From: Hoplostethus atlanticus
Lineage: Eukaryota; Chordata; Actinopteri; Trachichthyiformes; Trachichthyidae
Length of the DNA: 64,000 nucleotides
Reading direction: 5' to 3'
Assembly (NCBI GenBank): GCA_034670405.1
Contig: JAXDDX010000023.1
Location: 3,491,501 to 3,555,500 of the forward strand
The notes beneath the pieces are model-generated. The model had not been told where the DNA came from and did no database searches. It saw only the letters and a list, made by a program, of their open reading frames with translations. Positions 39,146 through 50,000 of this stretch are shown piece after piece (position 1 is the first letter of the stretch; every line of letters starts with the position of its first letter). The position numbers and the translations under genes were made by a program.

Positions 39146-41609
39146 TCATTTCCGTCTTGTATTTCCCATAATTGAAACAGATTAGATTTGATGGTATGTA
39201 ATGCACAATATGTGTCTCTACATACGAGTTCTTCATTGTCTCTTTCAGTAAACGTGGTCATTCTTGTGCTGCTGGCTGTGGCCTTCCTGATCATAGTTCA
39301 ACGAAATCTCCTAAATCTCAATGACTTTTTACAGAGAGAAAACCCAGGTATGTTGGTGTTGTTCAAGGGTATGACCACAACTGTCACTTGTCCTGTACCT
39401 GGATGTGAAGTTGACATTTCAGTTTTTCTTGAGTGTATCTGTTATGTTCTTGTGCACATCAGCTCAGACAGGGAACATTAAGAGAGGTCACAAAAATGTC
39501 TTTTTCCAGATGCAGTGCCAGGTGTGATTCTTCCCTTTGAGTCTGAGTTGTCTCCAGACCTCAGACTAGAGTCAGTGAGGACAGGGGAGGAAATCCCTGT
39601 TGTCATCACTGCTGCTGAGGACAGGCTTGGTGCCGTAGTGGCTGCTATGAACAGCGTCTACCAGAACAGTAAAGCCAATGTTATCTTCAACATAGTGGCT
39701 CTGAATGACACGGTGGATCATCTAAAGTAAGACAATAAAGCAAATGTGTATTGTTACATGCACACCGTTGAATTGCCTCTGGGCGACACACAAATATGAC
39801 TAACGAAGAAGAGTTCATGATTGCTTCATCTGATGTAACCCTTTTCTCCTTTTTTATCAACAGACTGTGGCTGAGTAAGACGAAGCTAAAAAATGTCAAA
39901 TATAAGATAATAGTTTTCAAGCCTCAGCTCCTCAATGGGAAGATATCTAAAGATCCCAGAAGGCTGGAGACTTTAAAACCGGTGAGGGAAAAACACTATT
40001 TTCTCATAATGTACATGTTTACCTACTGCGGGGACAGTTTTTATTCAAATTGTTGGTTTTTCAGTTGACTTTCGCCAGGTTTTATTTGCCTGTGTACATA
40101 CCTGACGCAGAGAAGGCCATCTATTTGGATGATGATGTCATTGTTCAAGGTAGGGTCCCACCATTTCACTAATTAATTTTATAAATAATGTGAAACAGTA
40201 AGGAAAAATATCCGATCTCTAAGGAAGAGTATGATGAACTTGACTGTTCGGTTTGGTCCCAGGTGATATCCAAGAGCTTTATGAAACCAACCTGAAGACT
40301 GGACATGCAGCTGCCTTCTCAGATGACTGCGATTCAGCGTCTGCCAAGGGCATCGTTCGAGGGTCTGGCAATCAGGTGGGTCCCTCTTAACTCTAGAGAC
40401 AGAAGTCATTGCAGGGCTCATGCCTAGTTAAAGCCTTGCCCTCAGCTAGCGATCTTCAGTGATGATTTGCCATCAAATGTCGATGACAGTGATTCACAAT
40501 TGACTAAATGAAGACCTCTTTCCCAATAGAATAACTACATAGGCTTCCTGGACTTCAAGAAAGAGGCCATCAAGAAGCTTGGGATGAGGGCCAACACATG
40601 TTCCTTCAACCCAGGGGTCATCATCGCCAACCTGACTGAGTGGAAGAACCAGAACATCACGAAGCAGTTGGAACACTGGATGGAGCTTAATGTACAGTAA
40701 GTCTTTCCCACTGTGTTGAAAAGAAGGGTGAACTGGACCAGACTTTCACTGACCGTCTTTCCCACTAAAGCCGGAAGAATCAAGATCAGGGCCCTCATAT
40801 TTTTTATCCCAGTTGATTTCTAATCTCATTGGTCTCCCCAGGGAGGATCTGTACAGCAAGACACTGGCGGACAGCATCACTACCCCTCCACTCCTCATCG
40901 TCTTCTACAAACATTACTCCACCATCGACCCCATGTGGCACGTCAGACACCTCGGTAAGTGCTGGTTAGTTACCGACGAGAAACTGGAAAGAATGGGGAG
41001 GTTTTTCTTTAATGAACCATCACCTGTAAATGTAACACTGACATTACCAGTGGACTCATTTATTGTTAGTCTGGGAACTCTGTCTACTGGATACTTCCTG
41101 TGCAAATTTTCTCCTGTTTACGCTTCACAAAGGAGAAGCGAGGAGCCCGTAGTGAGGCTTGACTTGTAGTTTTCACTGTTGACACTATAATCTGGAGAGC
41201 AGGTCTCTCTCTCTGCTGATCACCAACCCAATGCTTTAATCACAGCACCAAGTGGGAATTCCAGCTTGGAGGTCCAGTTGACAGCAGAACTAAAGTCATT
41301 TTAACATATTGTTGAAATCTCACAACATTGTTCAATTCAAGCCGAAACATGCATATTGACACCACACAGGGTGAATGGTGTTAAGTTCAATTTAGCGAAT
41401 GATGGCAAATCTTTTGTTTTTAAGGCTCTACAGGAGCTGGACACCGCTACTCCCCCCAGTTTGTGAGGGCAGCCAAGCTCCTCCACTGGAATGGACATTA
41501 TAAGCCCTGGGGGAGAACAACCTCCTTTCCTGACATGTGGGACAAGTGGTACATTCCAGACCCCACAGGAAAATTTCACCCAGTGCGAAGACACACAGAA
41601 GACAAATAG
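38807..41609 (+). CDS. glt8d1: Glycosyltransferase 8 domain-containing protein 1
   Basis: GLT8D1 is a Golgi type II membrane protein of glycosyltransferase family 8; its acceptor in fish is not established. Exons: 38807-38822, 39249-39347, 39510-39726, 39864-39981, 40065-40149, 40263-40375, 40530-40696, 40842-40954, 41425-41609. All are in phase and give 370 aa (human 371). The N-terminus MTLRRVNVV leads into a membrane anchor at about residues 7-23. The metal-binding DXD motif of GT8 enzymes appears as YLDDDVIVQG (Asp172-174). Further landmarks are EEIPVVITAAEDRLG, CSFNPGVIIANLTEW, DPMWHVRHLG and LLHWNGHYKPWGR. NLTE and NITK are possible N-glycosylation sites. The upstream leader exon is probably spliced in at 38784/38785. 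Candidate poly(A) signals: AATAAA at 42619 and 42844. Confidence 0.97.
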
Positions 41610-43493
41610 ATTGAAGCTGGGCATCATGAACCGGCTACGCCAGCCCTGTTCCAGCAGGATCACGCCTATTGACTTCTCAGGAACAACGCCAGTATGATGC
41701 AAGGCCATTTCATTTGAGTTTATGTTCTGCCATCTTTCTGACAGGCAGACCCATACTCTCATATGGCCGTGAAAGCATAGAATTCATCTTCGTCTATTCC
41801 TACCCAGTCTATCTAATTGTTGATGGGAGTACCCGTGTATCACACACATGGGAAAACCAAGTGATTTTACATATTTATTGTACTTGGCACGGTGCTGTGG
41901 AGTGTTTCAGTCAATATTTGGTGCAGAAACACGATGCCTTTCAGATCGCTACGGTCAATTTGAAAAATGTTCAAAGCAGCTTGTTTGTCTAGTAGTGTTG
42001 CCCAGCGGTATTGGACTATACCCTGTGACGATGTGCCAAGACCAACACATACTTAAGCCAGCAGCATGTCTCCACCTTTTATGCCATTATTCTCACAAGA
42101 TAGTCAATGGAAGGGTCATCGAGTACGTTTACACGCAGCTTAATAACGACTCATTTACTTTTATTCCAAACAAAACGATTTCATACCTCAAGTGTAAGAG
42201 TAGCTCAGTTGGCTGCAACCTGACTGAGCTGGTTGAAACAGTGAAGTTTCAGACTATTAAGCAAGTAAATGCCTGATGTCATTACCTCACTAAATACTAC
42301 AGCCAAGTCAATTTTTTAACATGTCTTAAACATTGTTGAATAGGTTTATAGAAGCTTATTTATCAGACTTCAGTTGACCACATTTACATTTTGCAGGGAT
42401 TATCTGTGCTTAGTTTAGTTCCAATTTCTTTGTACATTGTGCAATAACAATTAGAAATAACAAAACATGCAAAAAATACCAACTATTAATTATGTAAGTT
42501 GTTAGTCCCACAAATATAAACTCCACTGTAACTTTAACTACTGCAGTCAGGTTAATGCAGTTAGACCCTGTGTCATACCTGAACAGCCCCAGCTAAGTAT
42601 ACCAAACAACCAAGCCCAAATAAACACTAATACGATACTGTTTGAACATCAATGTGAACTCTTAGTTGTTTTTAGGCAGGATTTTTAACAATGTAATATG
42701 CAAACCACTAGTCGAATCACACTCTGGAACAAGTACAGCTCCAGAGTTATCATGGTTCATTCCTTTGTCGGGATTTTTATACTCTTTACAAAGCAGTCAC
42801 CTTGCTGGTGTAAATATTTGCCATCCTTTTGTATAATAGATGAAATAAAGTTGTTACATTTCTATCATTAGAAACTTGTTTACTCATCTCTGATGTATTG
42901 CTATGCATGGCTGGGTGTCTTTATTTTTCAAGATGCAGTACTTCCAAGGTTGTTTCCAGCGTGCAGCAGGAGACTCAAGCAGTCGTGGCTGTTAATTGGC
43001 ATGAGTCAGGTGTTGTGCCTCTTTTCTCCTAACTTGAAAGTTTTAAAAATACAATTCAAGGTCACCAGGAGGAGGGGGTATTAAAAAAAGAACCAGGTTG
43101 AGGCATAGTAGAGGGTTCATTTATTACATGTACTGTAGGCTATATACAATCTCCATGAACATCACACACCACAAATTACCCCTGGACACTCAAAAGGGGT
43201 GCTCTGTTCCCCGGCAGTTAAAAAGGAAAAAGTCACTGGTTAAATATGAGTTAACATTTCTTCCAGGCAGGGAAAGGGCAGACATTCAACACTAGTGACT
43301 CGTTTAGGTCTAGTCTAAACCCAGTCAACTAGCCCATTACGATGGGCAGCATCTTGGTGAGCACCCCGTACAGTGATTCTATATCAGCGTGGCCATGAAC
43401 CTGGACCTTCCCCAGGTCTGCACGTCCACAAGGCATTTGGGTGGGCGAAGTCTGGGGTGAGGCATGAGTTCAGTAGCAGCGTGAGAGCAAAGA
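41610..43493. other. Convergent 3' UTRs of glt8d1 and gnl3
   Basis: The glt8d1 3' UTR probably runs to about 42865, after AATAAA at 42844-42849. On the minus strand TTTATT at 43120-43125 is a candidate gnl3 poly(A) signal, about 370 bp beyond its stop codon. Open frames across the region (107 and 142 codons) do not resemble proteins. No repeat was named. Confidence 0.65.
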
Positions 43494-46400
43494 TCATTTA
43501 AAATCTGTATTGAAGTCATAGGCGTCATCTGTTTTGGTGGTAGAGAGGGTGATGTCAATTGGGACAGACTGGAACCGTACTTGGACTGGTTTATCTGGAA
43601 AGAGGAGGCAAACTATTTCAAAACATGGCCAATGAGCATCAACCTTACTTTTTGATCTATAGGGAATAAGGAAAAGTATAATTTACCTTTGACTGGTGTC
43701 TCCTGTGGTTCCTCTGCTTCTTCCTCCTTTTCTGACTCCTCAGCAATATGCTCAAGCTGAAAGGGCAGCAGTGACATTTAAGACTTCAACAATCCATGAA
43801 GATACACTCATTACTCTGAAAGGGTCTAGCCAGCAGGATCAGAGTTGGATTAGAGGTCTTCATCAACAAATCAAGACTTGCATTATTGTCCTCATTTCCA
43901 TGCTGGTGTGCAGACCACAGTAGCCTATGATTTTTTTTAAGCAGCTATAGTGTCTGGCTAGTTTTCCAGCCATCTCTTGATTGCATGTAAGCTCACTGAG
44001 GTTTAAGTCACTGGAGATTCGTAAAATATGAGTCCTATTAATAAGATTTTGCACCGATGAAAGCAATGTGAAAAAAAGAGGTAGCGACGACGGACATGCC
44101 TCAATAGGCTGCAGAAGAACACTAAGTATAATAGTTATGATAGTGTATTGTAGTTTGGCTTCAGGTGTCTAGCAGCTATGCAGAAGTGTACACTATAGTC
44201 TCTAAAATCAGTATTTTATCACAAAATGCAGGTATCACAACTATGGTAATGGATATGGCCCATGGACAGGCTGATGTTTGCTCTTCAAAAAAAGCACTTC
44301 TGACAATGTAAGCAGAATTATTTGAACTTTCATCTTAAGGAGCTTAGGTCTCCTGAGGCTTGTGAGAGGGAGTTAGAGCTCTCGGCTCGGCCAGTCTTGG
44401 ATTTTAGTAAGATAACAAACGACCAATACAAACATTCCTGCACCACGATAGTTCTACATAGTTACCTCTTCATTCCTCATCTCTGCCTCCCCCCCCTCCT
44501 GCTGCTCCTCCTCCTCCTTTGTGGGTGCAATGCCAGGTTTCTCTTCAGGGGTGTCAGTGACAGTCAGCAGGCCTGCAGTGGGGCCTTTAGAGATGAAGCC
44601 TATACTACTGGCCTGGTTGGGGAACTTAACACCTGAGAAGCAAAAGTTGGAGTCAGCAGTTAATCATCTTTAGGTGGCTAGATTATCAAAGGGGAGTGTC
44701 TTAAAGTTAAAAAAAAAACTCTTGTTACCATTTAATTTTGAGAACATATTTTTTGACTTCATTGGACAGTACACAAGGGTGAGACAGAAAAGACTGGGAA
44801 AGGGGAGATGACATGTGGCAAGAGTCCCAGGATTCAAACCCAGGATGTTGCAGGTACATGGTATGCACCTTAGCCAACTGCGCCACCAGGACGCCACATT
44901 TTTAGAATATTTTCAAGGAGTCGTTCATATATTGATGCACCGAGGACATGGGCTAACAAGGAACCAGGGGGAACTGCTGTCAGTCTTTTGCAGGTAGCAT
45001 AACTTGTATGGTAAGTCATAATTTATACTTTGTTATAAATGTAGTCATGCTTTTCATGCTACATCACCTCAGCCTAGTGAGGGAAAAGTTTATATACACA
45101 CATAAGAAATTTTGCCTGTCAGAAACTTAATTTGAAAGATCACAACATTTTCTTACTGTAAATGCTTTGTGAAGAAAAGCTTGCTCAACCTCAGTTGCGT
45201 AACATTTTGATTGGCATCTCTTAGCCAGCTTGATGTGCTGTGCCAGGTGCTCATTTCCAAAGTAGATGAGTATACACACTGTTCAGTCTGTTTGCCTTTA
45301 CCACAGATTGGCATGTTGCTGAAGCTTAGGTAGCATATTTAAGTATCAGGGGAATTCACCAAATCCCTATTTTGGCCAATGCCAGTTTGGGCAGCGGTGC
45401 ATCTCTAGTTGAAGAAATAAATGCCTGTACCTGTCAGAGTCTCCTCGTTGCCTGTTTTCAGCTTACTGAGGTCCCAGCCCTTCTGCATCTCAGCAACCAC
45501 ATCGTCAGACAGGTAGGAAGGGAGGCCGCGGTTCTCTGGTGCCTTACAGTGGTAGCTCAGCTTGGCTCTGACAACACACAAAACCAGTGGCACATACAGT
45601 TAAACTGAATTTGATGAAGACGTGGCTGCTCGTCAAGTGGGACCTTCAGCACTCCCTTTAGCCTTCTATACTGTTAATAATTGCAGTTAGCCTGGCATAG
45701 AGTTTGGATCAGAGTTGGATTAGAAGTCTTCATAATATACTCAAGACTTGCGTTGTTGTCCTCATTTCCACACCGATGCACAGACCACCGCACAACCTCC
45801 TGATCAATAGCTTGAATAAACTCACCCTGTCCAGTCATCAAGGAAAGCAGTGGCTGCTTGCTCTGTGTTAGGGACTCCACCCTTCACCAGATAGCCACGT
45901 TTTTTGGCGAACAAGGTTAAAAACTCCAGCGAGTTTCTGAAGTCTGGGACGTTGTACTGGAGCATTATCTGAAACAAGAAGCATAGATGACCTAAGTTAC
46001 AACCCAAAACACATTTCCTTCTTTACAGAACAATTCAAAATTGCACCTCCCCACTCTGTACAATATACAGAATAGAAAATTATTTACTCAAGACACCTGC
46101 AGACCCGAATCCCTTTATCCAATTTCCACTCATTAAACACATCATGGAGACTTGTATAGGGCATGTACCCCCTCCCCCACAAGAGGACTAATTGCTGATA
46201 TTGTCTAGAACGACTGCTGCACTGAACCACTACCATTTTACTGTCCCTCCTTACACCTTCTGTGTACATTCTGATGTAAACACTTGTCACTTGTGTTTTC
46301 ACCCATAATCTGGCTGGATAACTCATTGATACATTTAGAAAGACTGCCATCCTAAACCACCTCATTTATCCAACAACCTCAAGATGCTTATGTTGGACAG

Positions 46401-49400
46401 CAGTACAACAAGCCCTCTGCATGTCATAGTTACCGAGCTTCTTCCAGTGGCTAAACGCTATTTTAGATGCTAGCAGTTTTCATCCCTGCATTATCCAAAT
46501 TAACAATCTGCCTGTGGTTAGGTTTCTGAAAAATGACTTTCCTGCTTTGTTCACAAACAACACTCATCAGCCCTGCTGTGTCACACAGAGCCAGTCAGTT
46601 GTGTTGTTTGTTTGTTTCTCTCGGAGGTTATAACCAGTTATAACAGCACAACACAAGCTGCTCAACCTTCTCAGTCCTCCATATTACACTGATGTATAGA
46701 AACACCAATAGTCTGATAGATTGCTGCACTGAACCACTACCATTTTTACTGTCCCTCCTTACACCTTCTGTGTACATTCTGATGTAAACACTTGTCACTT
46801 TTGTTTTCACCCATAATCCCTCTGGATAACCCACTGATATATTTAGAAAAACTGCCATCCTAAACCACCTAATTTATCCAACAACCCACTGTATTGCCAA
46901 ATCTCCCACCTGGGTCTTGTCACACTGTTTGAGCAGGTTCCTGACAGCCTCCAAGACACTATCCTGCCCCTCCTCCACCTGCAGACTCCTCAGGGCCATG
47001 GAGGCTGGAGGGTTGGATGGAGACGCCACAATCCCTGGGCTGTCCAGCAGCTTCACGTTCTTCAAGATGTGCACGTCCTGCATGGACCTGTGGGATGGCA
47101 CGAGATTAGGATGGCTGGTGGGGATACGATACCAGTAAGAGGGTATAGCAAGGTAGATCTATGAAGCTCAGTGTTGGATTGAAGAAAGACTCCACGGTCT
47201 TGTCAGAACATCAACTTCATCATGCTTTTCCTACCAATGGAACAGAACTAGCCAAAAGTAATGCACAGGATGCTCCTAATGTTACATTTCTCCTCAACAC
47301 TAGCATTTCCTTATGCTTATTCTTCACTCACTTGGTGATGCCCCTCTTGACCCCGGCATTGCACGCCCGGATCCCCTTCACACTGTTGACCAGGCTGCTC
47401 TTCCCCACATTAGGGAAGCCTGAAGGTGACAGGGCACATGTGTCATTGGATTCAACAAGTGGCGCAAACAAATTAAAATGAATGAATTCCGACTTAACTA
47501 ATACACCGTACTGTTGGATTTCAAGTCCTCACAGATCAACAGTTCACATCATCCTAATCCACAACACTTGGAATACAACCACCATGGTCACATTGTCTAA
47601 TAGAAAAAAAGCTGTATACCGAGTATAGTTTCAGCTACATGAAAACAACTATACTCACCAACTACGCCCACTTTGAGCGAGCCTTCACTCAGTGTGTTAG
47701 TTGCATAACTTGCAAGGAGTTCGCTGAGGCAGCTGTTGCCGAAGCAGGCCGCTCCTCTGGATTTGTCCAGGACTCCATTGGAAGTGGCTATCCTGCTCTT
47801 CTTGTCTTGCTGATGATGACAGAACGAGAGAAGTTAAATGACTATCAACAATGTACCATCTCAAGATGCCGTTGGACAGCAGTACAACAAGCCCTCTGCA
47901 TGTCATATTTACCCAGCTTCTTCCAGTGGCTAAAAGATATTTTAGATGCTAGCAGTTTTCATCCGTGCATTATTCAAATTAAGAATCTGCCTGTGGTTAG
48001 GTTTCTGAAAAATGACTTTTCTGCTTTGTTCACAAACAACACCCATCAGCCCTGCTGTGTCACACAGAGCCAGTCAGTTGTGTTGTTTGTTTGTTACTCT
48101 TGGAGGTTATAACCAGTTATAACAGCACAACACAAGCTGCTCAACCTTCTCAGTCCTCCATATTACACTGATGTATAGAAACACCAATACTCTATAGATA
48201 TGTCTATGCTGAAACTTGAACATTTTATTTTTCATTGATGTATAAAATGCACCCCCTACCACTGTTTTGTCCTGGATCTGTGTAGATGCCTTGAACGCCA
48301 CTATTGGAAACTCCCGCTGTAGACACTGTATCCACCTCTCCACATTTTCCTTAGGTACCAGATCTAAAATGCAGGAGATGAAAGTAAAGATACAAAAGAT
48401 ACAGGTTGTGCATTTAATATTGTGCATGTCATATGTGTGCACTTAACTATAACTGTGTCCACACATCTATTTACCTATTTTGTTTAAAACGAAAAGCAGT
48501 TTCTTGTTGCCTTCCCTCTGAAGCACAGCCTCCTCCACCTGTGGGCACCTGTAACCCAGCGGATCACGAGCATCCAGGACTTCTAGTATGACATCAGATG
48601 CATCAATTACCTAAAAAAGGAGAGAGATTAGTTTTGTAATTATCAGATGGTAATGAAAGCAAAAGCCATTGAAAACAAGGATATTGTCTTACCTTGTTTA
48701 ATTCAGAGCAAAGGAACTGTTTTGAACTCCTGTCAGAGGCAGTGTTTGTGTCTGACTGCTTGGCAGCCTCATCCTGTGGAAATGACACTTTGCATTGGCA
48801 ACACAATAAGAAATAAAAATAAATGAACAAATGATCAAATTCTAATTAAAAGTTTTGACAAATCATTCTAGTAAAGTTTTCCCCTTTACCCGTCGAGCCC
48901 TCTTGGCCCTAGGATCCGTTTCTTTACTTGCAGACTCTCTTTCCTTCTTCCTCTTCTGGGCTCGCTGTTTTTTGGCTTGTTTATTTTTCTCTTTTTCCTC
49001 TTCAATCTGTGAGATACAAATTTGGTCAGTGAGCATTACTGGGCAGCAAAACAGTATTACTATGATCCCGTAAGCATTGCCACTTTCATTTCACTATACA
49101 TCCTGTATGTGTATGTGACGAATAAAGTTCTTGAATCCAATCTGTACAATTCAGAAATTGTCTGCTGGTGTGAAAGTCTTCTACTATAAACACACTGATA
49201 CACATTTGTACATTTCAAATCCTGTACAAGTTACTGATTAGCTTACATGCAACGGATTAAATGCCTCTCACAACAGTTTTGTGGAAAAATTAAAACAAGC
49301 TGACAGGCAAACAGACGATGTCTATGGTGATAAACCACATCAAAAGACATAGGGGAGAAGATAATCACTCCCAACCTGTAACCTCCTCTGTTCTGCTTCT

Positions 49401-50000
49401 CGGAGAACCTCCTCTTTGAAGGGAGCAATGCTGGGCACTCCTGGATCCTTTTTCACTCGTTTGCTGACCCCTTTCTTCTTCTCCTCTTTTTTAACTTTTC
49501 TGTTGTGTTCACGCACCTGAACATCGAACACCAGTGAATGTAACACAACTTGTTGCAGACATAAAAATCAATTACACAACTGAAAAAACAGAATAGCAGC
49601 AATCGTATCTCTCACGCACAGGCACGGCAGTGCAGGCCTGACATCTTTCAAAATGAAAATGCCTACCAGTAGCTAATGTGAGATCCAATGTCACTTACCT
49701 TCTTCTGGATTTTATAACGTTTGGAACATGAGAGCCGTTTACTCGCTTTCCTTAACTCTAAAGACAAGAAAAGTAAAATAGATCAGTTGATGGAGGACTG
49801 GTTAATAGACGGCATGGATGGCAATCGACTAGCGTGGTGGCTGTTAGCTAAGTTACTTAGATGGTTAAATAAAGTAAGCCTGTGAGATAAATGAGTTGGC
49901 AAACTGATTTTTCCCATGCATTAACATTCCCAAAGAGTTATTTGTAAAGCGAATTTGTTTGTGCACAGCTGACAGTGATTTACTTACTTGGTCGTTTCAT
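43494..50000 (-). CDS. gnl3: Nucleostemin (guanine nucleotide-binding protein-like 3), 15 coding exons
   Basis: Nucleostemin is a nucleolar GTPase of the YlqF/circularly permuted class, important in stem-cell proliferation and pre-rRNA processing. Minus-strand exons: 49988-50000, 49699-49757, 49376-49516, 48890-49006, 48693-48773, 48475-48610, 48260-48363, 47659-47809, 47332-47419, 46910-47087, 45826-45968, 45431-45567, 44466-44632, 43687-43756, 43494-43594. All are in phase, for 561 aa (human 549). The N-terminus [20 protein letters not shown] is the basic nucleolar signal. A Lys/Glu-rich coiled segment follows (exons 3-4). The G motifs occur in permuted order: G4 NKID (180-183), G1 GFPNVGKSS (268-276), G3 DSPG (312-315). 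An acidic tail ends ..[11 protein letters not shown]. Introns 9, 11 and 13 host box C/D snoRNA candidates. Start: ATG opposite 49998-50000, matching the family N-terminus. Confidence 0.97.
43836..43899 (-). ncRNA. snord19: Box C/D snoRNA candidate, SNORD19-like copy 1 (gnl3 intron 13)
   Basis: On the minus strand: stem GGA, C box AUGAGGA (43889-43895 on +, one base off RUGAUGA), D' CUUGA, C' UUGAUGAA, guide, D box CUGA (43839-43842) and stem UCC. The guide AUCCAACU just before the D box pairs with AGUUGGAU of 18S rRNA. The fifth base from the D box faces the G that I recall as Gm683, the site assigned to SNORD19. The 3' end lies 79 nt from the exon 14 acceptor, the spacing typical of intronic C/D snoRNAs. 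Human SNORD19 and SNORD19B also sit in GNL3. Pairing was made by eye from recalled rRNA. Confidence 0.75.
44705..44894 (-). mobile_element. tRNA-derived SINE in gnl3 intron 12
   Basis: Read on the minus strand: TCCTGGTGGCGCAGTTGGCTAAGG carries a pol III A box (TGGCGCAGTTGG), and GGTTTGAATCC (44830-44840) is a near-perfect B box. A non-tRNA body and a T-rich/A-rich tail follow near 44710. It is a SINE, in the same orientation as gnl3. No target duplication was delimited. Confidence 0.82.
45706..45769 (-). ncRNA. snord19b: Box C/D snoRNA candidate, SNORD19-like copy 2 (gnl3 intron 11)
   Basis: Same architecture and same length (64 nt) as the copy at 43836: GGA stem, AUGAGGA C box (45759-45765 on +), D' CUUGA, degenerate C' AUUAUGAA, D box CUGA (45709-45712) and UCC stem. 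The 18S guide before the D box, AAUCCAACU, is identical in both copies, whereas the region between D' and C' has diverged. This pattern fits retained guide function. It lies in a different intron, about 138 nt from the next acceptor. Confidence 0.72.
46215..46886. repeat. Segmental repeat C-A-C' in gnl3 intron 10
   Basis: A 164-bp unit C (46215-46378, starting TGCTGCACTGAACCACTACC) is repeated as C' at 46722-46886 with few changes. Between them lies unit A (46379-46710). Unit A has a close copy B (47861-48190) in intron 7. C' ends about 24 nt from the exon 10 splice donor. No transposon ends or coding potential were recognised. Confidence 0.88.
47164..47227 (-). ncRNA. snord69: Box C/D snoRNA candidate, SNORD69-like (gnl3 intron 9)
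   Basis: On the minus strand: stem AAGC, C box AUGAUGA (exact consensus; 47217-47223), D' CUGA (47203-47206), guide, D box CUGA (47168-47171), stem GCUU. The four-base terminal stem is perfect. The guide CAAUCCAAC pairs over nine bases with GUUGGAUUG of 28S rRNA (in AAGCGUUGGAUUGUUCACCC, recalled). The fifth base from the D box faces the first G of GG. I recall human SNORD69, also in GNL3, assigned to 28S Gm4464. The 3' end is 76 nt from the exon 10 acceptor, the usual spacing. Confidence 0.75.
47861..48190. repeat. Second copy (B) of intronic segment A, gnl3 intron 7
   Basis: Matches 46379-46710 almost base for base, for example GGACAGCAGTACAACAAGCC, GGTTAGGTTTCTGAAAAATG and TATACATCAG-type text at its end. 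It lacks the flanking C units. Confidence 0.9.
49045..49140 (-). mobile_element. Retroposon 3' tail (TTCTTGAATC type)
   Basis: TTTCATTTCACTATACATCC..GTATGTGTATGTGACGAATAAAGTTCTTGAATCC. Its reverse complement resembles the element at 62513-62640 (CAAGAACTTTATTTGTCACATACACA, then CAGTGAAATGAAA.AGTGGCAATGCT). It is an abundant fish retroposon end, inside gnl3 intron 3. Confidence 0.65.

Noticed and set aside
46560-46570. CTGATGA on the minus strand as a C box in duplicated segment A
   Set aside because: The first base does not fit the consensus, the copy in intron 7 lacks it, and no D box with a stem is placed correctly.
47639-48112. 157-codon frame on the + strand
   Set aside because: It runs antisense over gnl3 exon 8 and into the duplicated intron segment. 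The minus-strand exon explains the conservation.
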